The notes under the pieces are model-generated. The model was not told the origin of the DNA. It saw only the letters and a program-made list of their open reading frames with translations, and did no database searches. A DNA stretch of 64,000 nucleotides from Sphingomonas oryzagri (GTDB lineage: Bacteria; Pseudomonadota; Alphaproteobacteria; Sphingomonadales; Sphingomonadaceae): positions 1 through 64,000 of the forward strand of contig NZ_JARYGZ010000001.1 of the NCBI RefSeq assembly GCF_029906645.1, written 5' to 3'. Within the stretch, counting starts at the first letter, position 1. Each line of letters starts with the position of its first letter. A program made the translations under genes and the position numbers. Below, one piece after another: positions 9,108-20,944 of this stretch.

Positions 9108-11366
9108 TCACGGCTTGTACGTCGCATCCGCCAGCGTCGCTTCGCCCTTGAGCGTCGCGTCGCCGGCATGCTTGCCGATCGCGACGGCATAGCGGCCTCC
9201 GGCGAGGTGCCAGTCGCGCGCCGCCTCATCCCAGGTCGAGAGCGTCCGGCGCTCGGCGGTGAGCGTTACGTGGCGGGTCTCGCCCGGCTTCAGCGTCACG
9301 CGCTCGAAACCGGCGAGGCGCGCCTGCGCGCCACCGGCCGGGGGCGTGACGTAAAGCTGGGGCACGTCGGCGCCCGCCACCTTGCCGCTGTTGGTGACGT
9401 CGAACGAGACGGTCAGCGTCGCACCGCCGGTCACCTTCAGATTGGCGTAAGCGAAGTGGGTGTAGGAGAGGCCGTAGCCGAACGGGAAGAGCGGCGTTTC
9501 CCCCTTTTTCGCGTACCAGCGATAGCCGACGTCGGCGCCTTCCGGATATTCCACGGGGAAGCTCTGCGCGGCACCGCCAGGGGATCCGGCGTTGGAGGCG
9601 GCGTCGTTCTTGGCGATGATGTCGAGGCCGACCGGTTCGGGCCGGGGGGCTTGGCGTGCCGCCTTGGGGAAGGTGATCGGCAGGCGGCCCGACGGGTTCA
9701 CCTTGCCGAACAGGATGTTGGCGATCGCCTCGCCGCCCTTCTGGCCCGGATACCAGGCGGCGAGCACCGCCGGCACCTTGTTCAGCCAGGGCATCAGCAC
9801 CGGGCCGCCGGTTTCCAGCACCACTGCCGTCTTCGGATTGGCGGCGGCTACCGCCTCGATCAGCGCATCCTGATCGTCGGGGAGGGCGAGGGTGGTGATG
9901 TCCTCCGCCTCGGTGCGCCACTGGGTCGCGAAGATCAGCGCGATGTCGGCCGACTTGGCCGCAGCAGCAGCGGCCGCAGGATCGCTGCCGTCGATATAGG
10001 TGACGGTCGCTTGCGGGTTCAACGCCTGCACGGCGCGCAGCGGCGACGAATTGTGCCACGTCGTGCGCGAGAAGGAGGCTGCGGGGCCGCCCTTCAGCGG
10101 GATCTCGATCGGCACGCCGCCGGTCGAGCGCACCTGTGAAGAGCCGCCGCCCGATAGCACGCCGACATCGGCATGGCCGCCGATGATCACGACCTTCTTC
10201 GCGGTCGCCGCCAGCGGCAGCACGTCGCCTTCGTTGCGCAGCAGGACGATACCTTCCTCGGCCGCCTTCTGCGCAATCAGCGCGTGCGCGTCGGTGTCGA
10301 TCGGCTGGACGGTCTGCGGCGAGGGATCGTCGTACAGGCCGCTCTGGATCACGCCGGTGAGGATGTGCGTCACCATCGAATCGAGCCGCGCCTGCGGGAC
10401 GGTGCCCTTGGCGATCGCCGCGCGCAATTTCTCGCGGAACCAGTCGCCGTCATCCAGCTCGGCGCCCGAATCCTGATCGAGACCGGCGTTTGCCGCCTTC
10501 TCGGTCGAGTGGACGGCACCCCAGTCGGACATCACGAAGCCCTTGTAGCCCCAGTCGCCGCGCAGCACGTTGGTGAGCGTCTCGTGGTTCTCGCAGCCAT
10601 GATCGCCGTTGATGATGTTGTAGGAGCACATCACCGATCCGGGGCGGCCATTCTCGATGCCGATCTCGAAGGCGAGCAGGTCGCTTTCGTGCAGCGCCGC
10701 CTGCCCGATCCGCGCGTCGTAGACCATGCGGCCGGTCTCCTGCGCGTTCAGGACGTAATGCTTGATCGTCGAGACGATGTGGTTGCTCTCCACGCCCTTG
10801 ATATGCGCGCCGACGAGGATGCCGGAGAGGAGCGGGTCCTCGCCCAGATATTCGAAATCGCGCCCGCCCCACGGATCACGGGTGAGATTGGTGCCGCCGG
10901 CCAGCAGCACGTTGAAGCGCTTGGCGCGCGCCTCCGCGCCGATCATCGCGCCGCCTTCATAGGCGACTTCCGGGTCGAAGCTGGCGGCGGTGGCGAGGCT
11001 GGCGGGCAGCGCAGTGGCGGTGTCGCCCTTGCGCTGCTCCACCTGGTTGGCGACGCCGAGGCTCGCGTCGCTTTCGCGGAGCGTCGGGATGCCGAGACGC
11101 GGGATGCCGACCATCTCGCCCGCCGACGGGATCATGTCGGTGGGCGCGCCCGGCTTGCCGGTGGCGAGCGGCGGGAACCAGGTGCGGACCAGTTGCAGCT
11201 TCTCGTCCTGCGTCATCGCCTTCACCAGCGCGGCGGCGCGCGCCTCGGGCGGGAGCGTGCGGTTGCTCCACGGCTGGGCAGGCGCCTTGGCGAGCGCCGA
11301 GGCGGAAAGGCCGAGCGCGATTCCCGCGAGCAGGGCGGAACGCAGGGCAGATCGGGTCACGCGCAT
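9108..11366 (-). CDS. secreted glycoside hydrolase family 3 beta-glucosidase-like enzyme
   Basis: A 752-residue protein with a Sec signal peptide (cleavage likely after ALA26), so periplasmic or outer-membrane exposed. The GH3 N-terminal barrel carries the nucleophile Asp281 in GFVMSDWGAV. LRDPWGGRDFEYLGEDP and the KHYVLNAQE region are typical of beta-glucosidase/xylosidase members. A second alpha/beta domain and a C-terminal fibronectin III-like domain (YGLSYTHF, then about residues 650-740) follow. GAGAGAGG precedes the ATG. It is the last gene of the receptor-halogenase-GH3 operon, 10 bases after the halogenase gene. The sugar linkage is not predictable. Confidence 0.93.
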   Translation of the reverse strand: MRVTRSALRSALLAGIALGLSASALAKAPAQPWSNRTLPPEARAAALVKAMTQDEKLQLVRTWFPPLATGKPGAPTDMIPSAGEMVGIPRLGIPTLRESDASLGVANQVEQRKGDTATALPASLATAASFDPEVAYEGGAMIGAEARAKRFNVLLAGGTNLTRDPWGGRDFEYLGEDPLLSGILVGAHIKGVESNHIVSTIKHYVLNAQETGRMVYDARIGQAALHESDLLAFEIGIENGRPGSVMCSYNIINGDHGCENHETLTNVLRGDWGYKGFVMSDWGAVHSTEKAANAGLDQDSGAELDDGDWFREKLRAAIAKGTVPQARLDSMVTHILTGVIQSGLYDDPSPQTVQPIDTDAHALIAQKAAEEGIVLLRNEGDVLPLAATAKKVVIIGGHADVGVLSGGGSSQVRSTGGVPIEIPLKGGPAASFSRTTWHNSSPLRAVQALNPQATVTYIDGSDPAAAAAAAKSADIALIFATQWRTEAEDITTLALPDDQDALIEAVAAANPKTAVVLETGGPVLMPWLNKVPAVLAAWYPGQKGGEAIANILFGKVNPSGRLPITFPKAARQAPRPEPVGLDIIAKNDAASNAGSPGGAAQSFPVEYPEGADVGYRWYAKKGETPLFPFGYGLSYTHFAYANLKVTGGATLTVSFDVTNSGKVAGADVPQLYVTPPAGGAQARLAGFERVTLKPGETRHVTLTAERRTLSTWDEAARDWHLAGGRYAVAIGKHAGDATLKGEATLADATYKP

Positions 11367-11376
11367 AAAACCTCTC

Positions 11377-12933
11377 TCAATCCTTATGATATTGGTCGAT
11401 CAGGGAACGATGGTCGGGAAGCGCCTGCAGGGCCTGCTGGGCTGCCTGGCGGACCTTGCCGAAGGCCGCCGCGGCGTCGCGGCCGTCGGCCGGGCTGGCG
11501 GCGAAAGCGCCCTTGCCGGCCTCGGTCTCGAAGCCCATGCCGTGCAGGATGAAGGCCCAGCTCGGCGGCAGGAACGTCTCGTAATCGAGCACGAAATCGA
11601 AGCGCGAGGGGACGCGGTGGCGCCATTGCGCCAGCTTGTCGCGCAGCCCCTCGGGCCAGCTCGCCGGATCGGTGTTGTCGCGCCAGTAGGCGGTGTCGGT
11701 GCGGCGGCTGACGCAATAATGGAGCTTGAGGAACTCGACGATCGAGCCGAAGCGCGCCGCCATGTGCCGGTTGAAGCTGCGTTCGGCACCCGCGCGCGCC
11801 TCCTTGTCGGCGGAACTGGCCAGCATCTCGGCAACCATCCGCGCGGCGACCTCGATCAGCATGATGCCAGTCGATTCCAGTGGCTCGAAAAAGCCGGCCG
11901 AAAGCCCGATCGCGACCGTGTTGCCGATCCACTGGCGCTCGCGATAGCCGGTGCGGAACTTGAGCCGGCGCGTATTCAGCGTCTCGCCCTGCGGCCCCGC
12001 ATAGGCGCGGATCGTCCGCTCGGCCTCGTCGTCGGACAGGTGGCGGCTCGAATAGACGCAGCCGGTGCCGCGACGGGTCGGCAGCCCGATGTCCCAGATC
12101 CAGCCCGCGGCGTGCGCGGTGGCGCGGGTGTAGGGGGCGATCGGCTGGTCCAGCCGCGCGTCCGGAATCTGCATCGCGATCGCGCGATCGTTGAACAGCA
12201 CGTCCTCGACCGAGCGGAAGGGCGAACCCAGCGTCTCGCCGATCAGCAGGCTGCGGAAGCCCGAACAGTCGATGAAGAAATTGCCGTCGATCGTCCGCCC
12301 GTCGGCCAGCGCCAGCGCGGCGATGTCGCCGTCCTCGAGGCGGGAGACGGTGGCGACGGTGCCCTCGATCCGGGTGACGCCGTTCGCCGTGGCGACGTTG
12401 CGCAACCAGGTGGCGAGCTTGCCCGCGTCGAAATGATAGGCGTAGTTCATCGGCCCGGAAAAATCCGGATCGGCGCGGCGCTTGGGTGCCTTGTCGGCGC
12501 GGATCAGCCGTTCCTGTACGGTGACGGCATCGGCGTAGGAGGGGCGGGCCGGATCGGCGGCGGTATCCAGCCAGAAAGGCAGTAGCCCCGGATGCTCCCC
12601 GCCGAGCGGCAGGTTGAAGGGGTGGAAGTAATCGTCGGCGTTCGATCCGGGGGTGGGGCCTCCCGCCCAGCCCATGAAGCGCACGCCCTGCTTGAAGGTG
12701 GCATCGCTGGCGCGCAGGAATTCGGCCTCGGATCGGCCGAGCGTGGCCAGCGTGGAACGCAGCGACGGAAAGCTCCCTTCGCCGACGCCGATCGTGCCGA
12801 TTTCGGCGGATTCGACGAGCGTGATCGCGCAGCCACCGGGCATCGCGGCGGCCGGCAGGGCGCGCGAAAGATAGGCGGCGGTCAGCCACCCGGCGGTCCC
12901 GCCGCCCACGATCACGATGCGCTTTCCCATCAT
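11377..12933 (-). CDS. tryptophan-halogenase-like flavoprotein in a TonB receptor operon
   Basis: A 518-residue FAD-dependent halogenase-family protein. GGGTAGW (residues 10-16) binds FAD. The Lys in DATFKQGVRF corresponds to the catalytic Lys79 of PrnA, and FFEPLESTGI keeps the catalytic Glu. The WxWxIP motif reads WIWDIGLP, so the motif Pro is Gly. Two ATGs are adjacent; the second (12930) has the better spacing from AGGGGG. It is downstream of a TonB receptor and 10 bases before a GH3 enzyme. Homologues in such operons have no established substrate; halogenation is unproven. Confidence 0.88.
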   Translation of the reverse strand: MMGKRIVIVGGGTAGWLTAAYLSRALPAAAMPGGCAITLVESAEIGTIGVGEGSFPSLRSTLATLGRSEAEFLRASDATFKQGVRFMGWAGGPTPGSNADDYFHPFNLPLGGEHPGLLPFWLDTAADPARPSYADAVTVQERLIRADKAPKRRADPDFSGPMNYAYHFDAGKLATWLRNVATANGVTRIEGTVATVSRLEDGDIAALALADGRTIDGNFFIDCSGFRSLLIGETLGSPFRSVEDVLFNDRAIAMQIPDARLDQPIAPYTRATAHAAGWIWDIGLPTRRGTGCVYSSRHLSDDEAERTIRAYAGPQGETLNTRRLKFRTGYRERQWIGNTVAIGLSAGFFEPLESTGIMLIEVAARMVAEMLASSADKEARAGAERSFNRHMAARFGSIVEFLKLHYCVSRRTDTAYWRDNTDPASWPEGLRDKLAQWRHRVPSRFDFVLDYETFLPPSWAFILHGMGFETEAGKGAFAASPADGRDAAAAFGKVRQAAQQALQALPDHRSLIDQYHKD

Positions 12934-12975
12934 CCCCCTGCCGCCTTCATACGCCTAAAAACAGCGTTGTCAGAA

Positions 12976-13012
12976 GAAAAAGCGGCCGCCGCCGAATTTG
13001 GGCGACGGCCGC
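12976..13012 (-). terminator. Rho-independent terminator after the TonB receptor gene
   Basis: On the minus strand, arms 13012-13001 and 12993-12982 (12 bases, 11 paired, GCGGCCGTCGCC) enclose a 7-base loop and are followed by a five-T run at 12981-12977. It lies 41 bases after the receptor stop and before the halogenase gene, so it should make the receptor transcript more abundant than the two enzyme genes. Confidence 0.8.
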
Positions 13013-13052
13013 GAGGGCCCGTCCGTCTTGCGACGAACGGGCAGGGGAACCA

Positions 13053-15566
<2,514 letters not shown>

Positions 15567-15625
15567 GCAAACCTCCCAGAGATCACCCGTTTGTACGAGC
15601 TTGGGCGTGCCTCTACTGCGCGTAT

Positions 15626-15659
15626 GACAAGGATGTCAAAACCTTTTGACATCGTTGTC
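15626..15659. promoter_or_regulatory. large palindrome upstream of the TonB receptor, LacI-type operator candidate
   Basis: GACAAGGATGTCAAAA (15626-15641) and TTTTGACATCGTTGTC (15644-15659) form 16-base arms with one mismatch and a CC centre. The right arm alone holds GACATCGTTGTC, a CG-centred GACAnCGnTGTC element of the kind bound by LacI-family sugar repressors. It lies about 60-93 bases upstream of the receptor start. No regulator gene is adjacent. Confidence 0.55.
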
Positions 15660-15771
15660 TGCATGTCCGGAAACAGACGAGCAATCATCGAGCAACTGTT
15701 GCTTTTGGGTCACGACGTTGCCGTCCGAGCAGGGTTCGATAGCATTGCGAGGCAGTGCAACGGAGTCGTGG

Positions 15772-16323
15772 ATGCGGGCCGATTCGGGCGGATATGGCGG
15801 CGGGCAGGTGTTCGCGCTGGGCGATCTGGTGCCGCGCATCGCCCATGATGTGTTCCTGGCGCCGGGCGTGGTGGTGATCGGCGATGTCGAGATCGGGCCG
15901 GGATCGAGCATCTGGTTCAACTGCGTGCTGCGCGGCGACGCGGACGCGATCCGCATCGGCGCGCGCAGCAACATTCAAGATGGCAGCGTCATCCATGCCG
16001 ACAAGGGCTTTCCGACGATCATCGGCGACGATGTGCTGGTCGGCCACATGGTGATGCTCCACGGCGGGGTGGTCGCCGATCGCGGCTTCGTGGGCATGGG
16101 GGCGACGATGCTCAACGGCGCGCGGGTGGAAGGCGACGGAATGCTCGGCGCCGGCGCGCTGCTGACCGGCGGCAAGATCGTCGGTGCGCGGGAATTGTGG
16201 GCAGGGCGCCCCGCCAGGTTCGTCCGCGAGCTGGACGATGCGGCGATAGCGGACATGATCGCCGGCACGCGCCGCTATGCGGAGCGCGCGCAGCAATACC
16301 GGCATGGATTGATGCCGATCTGA
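15772..16323 (+). CDS. gamma-carbonic anhydrase family protein
   Basis: A 183-residue left-handed beta-helix protein with hexapeptide repeats. The zinc-ligand histidines are in VIHADKG, LVGHMVM and LHGG, as in gamma-carbonic anhydrases (PaaY/YrdA group). The ATG at 15772, with GGAG at 15762-15765, is preferred; the open frame upstream runs into the operator palindrome. Many family members are of uncertain activity, so CO2 hydration is likely but not certain. It is divergent from the TonB receptor. Confidence 0.87.
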   Translation: MRADSGGYGGGQVFALGDLVPRIAHDVFLAPGVVVIGDVEIGPGSSIWFNCVLRGDADAIRIGARSNIQDGSVIHADKGFPTIIGDDVLVGHMVMLHGGVVADRGFVGMGATMLNGARVEGDGMLGAGALLTGGKIVGARELWAGRPARFVRELDDAAIADMIAGTRRYAERAQQYRHGLMPI

Positions 16324-16393
16324 CAATCCGGGTTGGCGACCCGCGAGAGTTGCGTTACGCTGTGATCACAGTGAGCGATCAAGCGGGGGAATC

Positions 16394-17875
16394 ATGACCG
16401 AATCGGCGATCATCGAAGGGCTGCGGATGCCCGGCGATGCGATCATCGATGGCGTGCCCGCCTTGATCGTCGACGGTTTCGACAATGTGACGCCGCGCGA
16501 CGGCAGCGTGATCGGCCGTGTCGCCCTGTGCAATGCGGCCGACGTCGATCGCGCGGTCGCCTCGGCGCGCGCCGCGTTCGAGGATGGGCGCTGGCGCGAC
16601 CTGCCCTACAACGACAAGAAGGCGGTGCTGTTCAGGCTTGCCGATCTCATCGAGGCGAACCTCGACGAGTTGGCGACGCTGGAAAGCCTCGACATGGGCA
16701 AGCCCGTCGCCGACGCGCGCGCCTTCGACATTCCGGCTTCGGCCAAGACCTTCCGTTACTATGCCGAGGCGCTCGACAAGCTGTACGGCGAGGTCGGCCC
16801 GCATCATCCCGGGCGTATCTCCTGGGTGCAGCACGAGCCGCTGGGTGTGATCGGCTGCATCGTGCCGTGGAACTTCCCGCTCAACATGGCAGCGTGGAAG
16901 GTCGCGCCGGCGCTGGCGATGGGCAATTCGGTGGTGCTCAAGCCCGCCGAGCAATCGCCGCTCACCGCGATCCGGCTGGGCGAGCTGGCTCTGGAGGCGG
17001 GGCTGCCGGCGGGTGTGCTCAACGTCATTCCCGGTACCGGCGAGGTGACCGGGCAGGCGCTCGGGCGACACATGGACGTCGACATGCTGGCGTTCACCGG
17101 CTCCGGCCCGGTGGGCGGGCTGCTGATGCGCTACGCCGGCGAGAGCAACCTCAAGCGCGTCTCGCTGGAGCTGGGTGGCAAGTCCCCGCAGATCGTTTTT
17201 GCGGACTGCCCCGACATAGCGGCGGCGGCCGAGGCGGCGGCATGGGCGATCTTCTTCAATCAGGGTGAGGTCTGTACCGCCGGATCGCGGCTGCTGGTGC
17301 AGAACAGCATCAAGACGGAGTTCCTAGAGCGCGTCGTCGCGGTGGCGAAGACGATCGTGCCGGGCGACCCGCTCGATCCTTCGACGCGTTTCGGCGCGAT
17401 GGTGAGCGAGGAGCAGATGAACGGCGTCCTGCGCCGCATCGAGCGCGCCAAGGCGGACGGTGCGAAGCTGCTGATCGGGGGCACCCGCGTGCGCGAGGAG
17501 AGCGGCGGTTTCTACATCACGCCGACCATCTTCGACGGGGTTGATCCTTCCTCTGCACTTGCGACCGAAGAGGTTTTCGGGCCGGTGCTGGGCGCGATCG
17601 GTTTCGATACGCCGGAAGAGGCTTTCAAGCTGGCGAACTCGACCATCTACGGTCTTGCGGCGGGCGTGTGGACGGCGGACGTGAATCTCGCCCATCGCGC
17701 CGCGCGCAGGATCCGCTCCGGCCTCGTCTGGATCAACGGCTGGGATGCCTGCGACATCACCATGCCCTTCGGCGGCTTCCGCCAGTCCGGCTTCGGGCGC
17801 GATCGATCGATGCACGCGCTGGAGAAATATGCCGACCTCAAGGCGGTCACGATCAGCTTCACGGGTGCCCAATGA
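16394..17875 (+). CDS. puuC: aldehyde dehydrogenase, gamma-glutamyl-gamma-aminobutyraldehyde type (PuuC-like)
   Basis: A 493-residue NAD(P)-dependent aldehyde dehydrogenase. Conserved parts are IVPWNFPLNM, LKPAEQSPLTA, FTGSGPVGG, the general base Glu in SLELGGK (about 259) and the catalytic Cys294 in QGEVCTAGSR. EEVFGPVLG and PFGGFRQSGFGRD close the protein. As first gene of a polyamine operon its likely substrate is gamma-glutamyl-gamma-aminobutyraldehyde or a similar aminoaldehyde. It overlaps the next gene by ATGA. Sequence alone cannot exclude a broader aldehyde range. Confidence 0.87.
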   Translation: MTESAIIEGLRMPGDAIIDGVPALIVDGFDNVTPRDGSVIGRVALCNAADVDRAVASARAAFEDGRWRDLPYNDKKAVLFRLADLIEANLDELATLESLDMGKPVADARAFDIPASAKTFRYYAEALDKLYGEVGPHHPGRISWVQHEPLGVIGCIVPWNFPLNMAAWKVAPALAMGNSVVLKPAEQSPLTAIRLGELALEAGLPAGVLNVIPGTGEVTGQALGRHMDVDMLAFTGSGPVGGLLMRYAGESNLKRVSLELGGKSPQIVFADCPDIAAAAEAAAWAIFFNQGEVCTAGSRLLVQNSIKTEFLERVVAVAKTIVPGDPLDPSTRFGAMVSEEQMNGVLRRIERAKADGAKLLIGGTRVREESGGFYITPTIFDGVDPSSALATEEVFGPVLGAIGFDTPEEAFKLANSTIYGLAAGVWTADVNLAHRAARRIRSGLVWINGWDACDITMPFGGFRQSGFGRDRSMHALEKYADLKAVTISFTGAQ

Positions 17876-19245
17876 GCGGTTTTCAGGCCGAGGCGCGGGA
17901 AGCGCGGGATTTCCTCGCCGCGCACCCCGACATCGAATTTTTCGAGATGTTCTTCACCTCGCTGACTGGCGTGCCGCGCGGCAAGCGCTTGCGCCGATCC
18001 GAGGTGATGAAGCTCTACGAGGGATCGGCCTTCCTCCCCGGATCGATCGTGGCCGTGGATATCCTCGGCGCCGATTGCGAGGATACCGGCATGGTGTGGG
18101 AGACGGGCGACGCCGATCGCATCGCCCGCGCCGTGCCCGGCGGCATCGTCCCGGCGCCGTGGATCGGCGAGGATGCGGCGCAGGTGATGTGCTCGCTCCA
18201 CGATCTCGGCGGAGAGGTGACGCCGTTCGATCCGCGGGCGGTGCTGCAGCGGGTGCTGGATCGCTATGCCGCCGACGGCCTGACGCCGATGGTGGCGTGC
18301 GAGATGGAATTCTACCTCGTCGAGAGCCGGCGGGGCCGGGTGTCGCTGCGCAGTTCGCCCTTCACCCGCCGCAAGCCCGCCGCCAATGAGGCGCACGGTT
18401 TGCCCGAAACGGAGGACGCCGCCGACTTCCTACGTGCCTTGTGGAAGGCGGCCGATGCGCAGGGCGTGCCGGTCGAGGGCGCCAGCTCGGAAGCCTCGCC
18501 GGGGCAACTGGAACTGACGCTCCATCACAAGGCCGATGCCTTGGCGGCGGGCGACGACGCGGTGCTGTTCAAGCGCATGGCCAAGGGGGTTGCGCGTCCG
18601 CTCGGCTGTGAGGCGACCTTCATGGCCAAGCCCTTCGCCGACATCGCCGGCTCCGGCATGCATATCCACATGTCGATGCTGGACGCGAAGGGTGCCAACA
18701 TCTTCGCATCGGAAGCGGCCGAAGGGACGGAGCAGCTCCGCCACGCGATCGGCGGCATGGCGCAAACGATGGCGGACGCGATGGCGGTGCTGGCGCCCAA
18801 CGCCAACAGCTTCCGCCGCTATGTCGCGCGGAGTTACGCGCCGGTGTCGCCGACCTGGGGCATCAACAACCGCACCGTGGCGCTGCGCATACCGGCCGGA
18901 TCAGCGGCATCTCGCCGGGTGGAGCATCGCGTCGCGGGGGCCGATGCCAACCCCTATCTGGCGCTCGCGGTGGTGCTGGCAGGCGCGCATCATGGTCTGA
19001 CCAACAGCCTCGATCCTGGCGCGATGACGCATGGCGACGGCTATTCCGCCCCGGTCGCGGCGGGCGATCCGCTGCCGACCGACTGGCTCAAGGCGATCGA
19101 CCGCTTCGCCGCGTCGAGCGTGATGCGCGAGTACCTGGGCGACGCCTTCGTCGATCTCTACGCCACCGTGAAGCGCACCGAGCAGGCGCGGTTCAACGCG
19201 GTGGTGACCTCACTCGATCACGACTGGTATCTGCAAAATGCCTGA
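17872..19245 (+). CDS. puuA: glutamine synthetase-family gamma-glutamylpolyamine synthetase (PuuA/SpuI-like), first copy
   Basis: A 457-residue protein of the glutamine synthetase fold. Residues from CEMEFYLVE, EASPGQLELTLHHK and GSGMHIHMSM match the metal- and glutamate-binding sites; NNRTVALRIP and RVEHRVAGADANPYLA contain the ATP/phosphate arginines. The short N-terminal domain and context favour ligation of glutamate to putrescine or a related amine, not ammonia. The true start is the ATG overlapping the ALDH stop; the longer frame upstream is not needed. It overlaps the next gene by 8 bases. Confidence 0.87.
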   Translation: MSGFQAEAREARDFLAAHPDIEFFEMFFTSLTGVPRGKRLRRSEVMKLYEGSAFLPGSIVAVDILGADCEDTGMVWETGDADRIARAVPGGIVPAPWIGEDAAQVMCSLHDLGGEVTPFDPRAVLQRVLDRYAADGLTPMVACEMEFYLVESRRGRVSLRSSPFTRRKPAANEAHGLPETEDAADFLRALWKAADAQGVPVEGASSEASPGQLELTLHHKADALAAGDDAVLFKRMAKGVARPLGCEATFMAKPFADIAGSGMHIHMSMLDAKGANIFASEAAEGTEQLRHAIGGMAQTMADAMAVLAPNANSFRRYVARSYAPVSPTWGINNRTVALRIPAGSAASRRVEHRVAGADANPYLALAVVLAGAHHGLTNSLDPGAMTHGDGYSAPVAAGDPLPTDWLKAIDRFAASSVMREYLGDAFVDLYATVKRTEQARFNAVVTSLDHDWYLQNA

Positions 19246-20107
19246 GGCGCACGAGCAGAACTGGAAACGGGCGAAAGGCCCCTTCGCCGCGGTGTTTACC
19301 GCGCCGGCTCTGTGGCTGCTGTTCTTCTTCCTCGTGCCGCTGGCGATCATCTGGGCGTACAGCTTCGGCCACACCGTCGATCTCACCGAAATCTCGATCG
19401 ACGGCACCTTCTCGAATTACGCGAGGATCGCCGACCCGGTCTATATCCAGGTATTCGTGAAGTCGCTCTGGTATGCGGCGCTCACCACTTTCCTTTGCCT
19501 CGTGGTCGGCTTCCCGGTGGCGCTCGCCATCACCTTCGCGTCGGATCGCCAGAAGGTGTGGCTGCTGCTGCTGATCATGCTGCCCTTCTGGACCAACCTG
19601 CTGGTCCGCACCTACGCGCTGATGGCGGTTCTGCGGACGGAGGGTTTCGTCAACGACATGCTCGGCTGGGTCGGGCTGGGGCCGTGGCCGCTGCTCCACA
19701 ACAATTTCGCGGTGGTGTTCGGACTGGTCTACGTGAACCTGCCGTTCCTGGTGCTGCCGCTCTATTCGGCGCTGGACCGGCTGGACAAGTCGCTGCTGGA
19801 GGCGAGCCTCGATCTGGGCGCGGGCCACATCCGCACGATCTTCGAGGTGGTGGTGCCGCTGGCGCTGCCGGGTATCCTCTCGGGCCTGCTGATCACCTTC
19901 ATCCCGGCGCTCGGCTCCTACCTGACGCCCGATCTGCTCGGCGGGCCGGACAGCCAGATGATCGCCAACGTCATCGAGCGCCAGTTCAAGCGCGCCAACG
20001 ACTGGCCGTTCGGCTCCGCGCTCTCCTTCATCCTCATGTACCTCACCTTCTTCGCGATCGCCGCGCAGGGGATCGTGGCGAAGCGCCGGAAGGGGCTGGA
20101 GCAATGA
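19238..20107 (+). CDS. potB: polyamine-type ABC transporter permease (PotB/SpuG-like)
   Basis: A 289-residue inner-membrane protein with about six membrane helices, the first at about residues 17-45. The EAA loop near residues 187-215 reads LLEASLDLGAGHIRTIFEVV. The LGSYLTPDLLGGP stretch is typical of spermidine/putrescine permeases. It starts 8 bases inside the preceding gene and overlaps the next permease by ATGA, so the unit is tightly coupled. It should pair with the second permease and the ATPase; no solute-binding protein gene is in the operon. Confidence 0.9.
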   Translation: MPEAHEQNWKRAKGPFAAVFTAPALWLLFFFLVPLAIIWAYSFGHTVDLTEISIDGTFSNYARIADPVYIQVFVKSLWYAALTTFLCLVVGFPVALAITFASDRQKVWLLLLIMLPFWTNLLVRTYALMAVLRTEGFVNDMLGWVGLGPWPLLHNNFAVVFGLVYVNLPFLVLPLYSALDRLDKSLLEASLDLGAGHIRTIFEVVVPLALPGILSGLLITFIPALGSYLTPDLLGGPDSQMIANVIERQFKRANDWPFGSALSFILMYLTFFAIAAQGIVAKRRKGLEQ

Positions 20108-20943
20108 GCAGGAAAGCCGCGCCCCTCGACTACCTTTCTCGCTGGCCGCTGCGCCTGTGGCTCGTGCTGGTCGCGATCTTCCTCTACGCGCCGCTGTTCA
20201 CGCTGATCGCGTTCAGCTTCAACGACAGCCGCCGCAACATCGTCTGGCAGGGCCTCACGCTCGACTGGTACGGCGCGGTGTTCAACGACACCGACCTGCT
20301 CACCGCCTTCGGCAATTCGCTGACCATTGCGGCGATCTCGACCGTCGTCAGCCTGATCCTCGGCGCGATGGTGGCGGTGGCCTGCTGGCGCTTCCGCTTC
20401 CCGCTCAAGCCCGCCTTCGAGGGCGCGCTGGCGCTGCCGATCGTGGTGCCGGAAATCTGCATGGGCGTGGCCATGCTGGTGTTCTTCTCGCGCGTGATGC
20501 CGTGGCCGGACGATTTGCCCTGGCCGTTCAGCCTCGGCGCGATCATCATCGCGCACATCAGCTTCAGTTTCCCGTTCGTCGCGGTGATCGTCCGCGCGCG
20601 CCTCGCCTCGTTCAATCGCGAGCTGGAAGAGGCGGCGAAGGATCTCGGCGCCTCGGAATGGCGCGCCTTCATGGACGTGCTGGTGCCGCACATGAAGCCG
20701 GCGCTGATCGCGGGCGCGCTGCTCGCCTTCACGCTCAGCCTCGACGATTTCGTCATCACCTTCTTCACCGCCGGGCCGGACACGGTGACCTTCCCGGTGA
20801 AGGTCTATTCGATGGTGCGCTTCTCGGTGACGCCGGAGGTGAATGCGGCGTCCACATTGCTGATCGTGGTGACGGTGCTGCTGACCGCGATCGGCCTGAA
20901 GATGCAGGGCAAGGACGTGGGCAAGATGGAAGGGGGGCAGTGA
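20104..20943 (+). CDS. potC: polyamine-type ABC transporter permease (PotC/SpuH-like)
   Basis: A 279-residue permease starting at the ATG that overlaps the previous stop. About six helices are present; the first is WPLRLWLVLVAIFLYAPLF and is followed by FSFNDSRR. The EAA loop reads EEAAKDLGASEWRAFMDVLV. LSLDDFVITFF is the PotC signature. It forms the membrane channel with the upstream PotB-like subunit. The stop is one base before the TTG start of the ATPase gene. Confidence 0.9.
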   Translation: MSRKAAPLDYLSRWPLRLWLVLVAIFLYAPLFTLIAFSFNDSRRNIVWQGLTLDWYGAVFNDTDLLTAFGNSLTIAAISTVVSLILGAMVAVACWRFRFPLKPAFEGALALPIVVPEICMGVAMLVFFSRVMPWPDDLPWPFSLGAIIIAHISFSFPFVAVIVRARLASFNRELEEAAKDLGASEWRAFMDVLVPHMKPALIAGALLAFTLSLDDFVITFFTAGPDTVTFPVKVYSMVRFSVTPEVNAASTLLIVVTVLLTAIGLKMQGKDVGKMEGGQ

Positions 20944-20944
20944 T

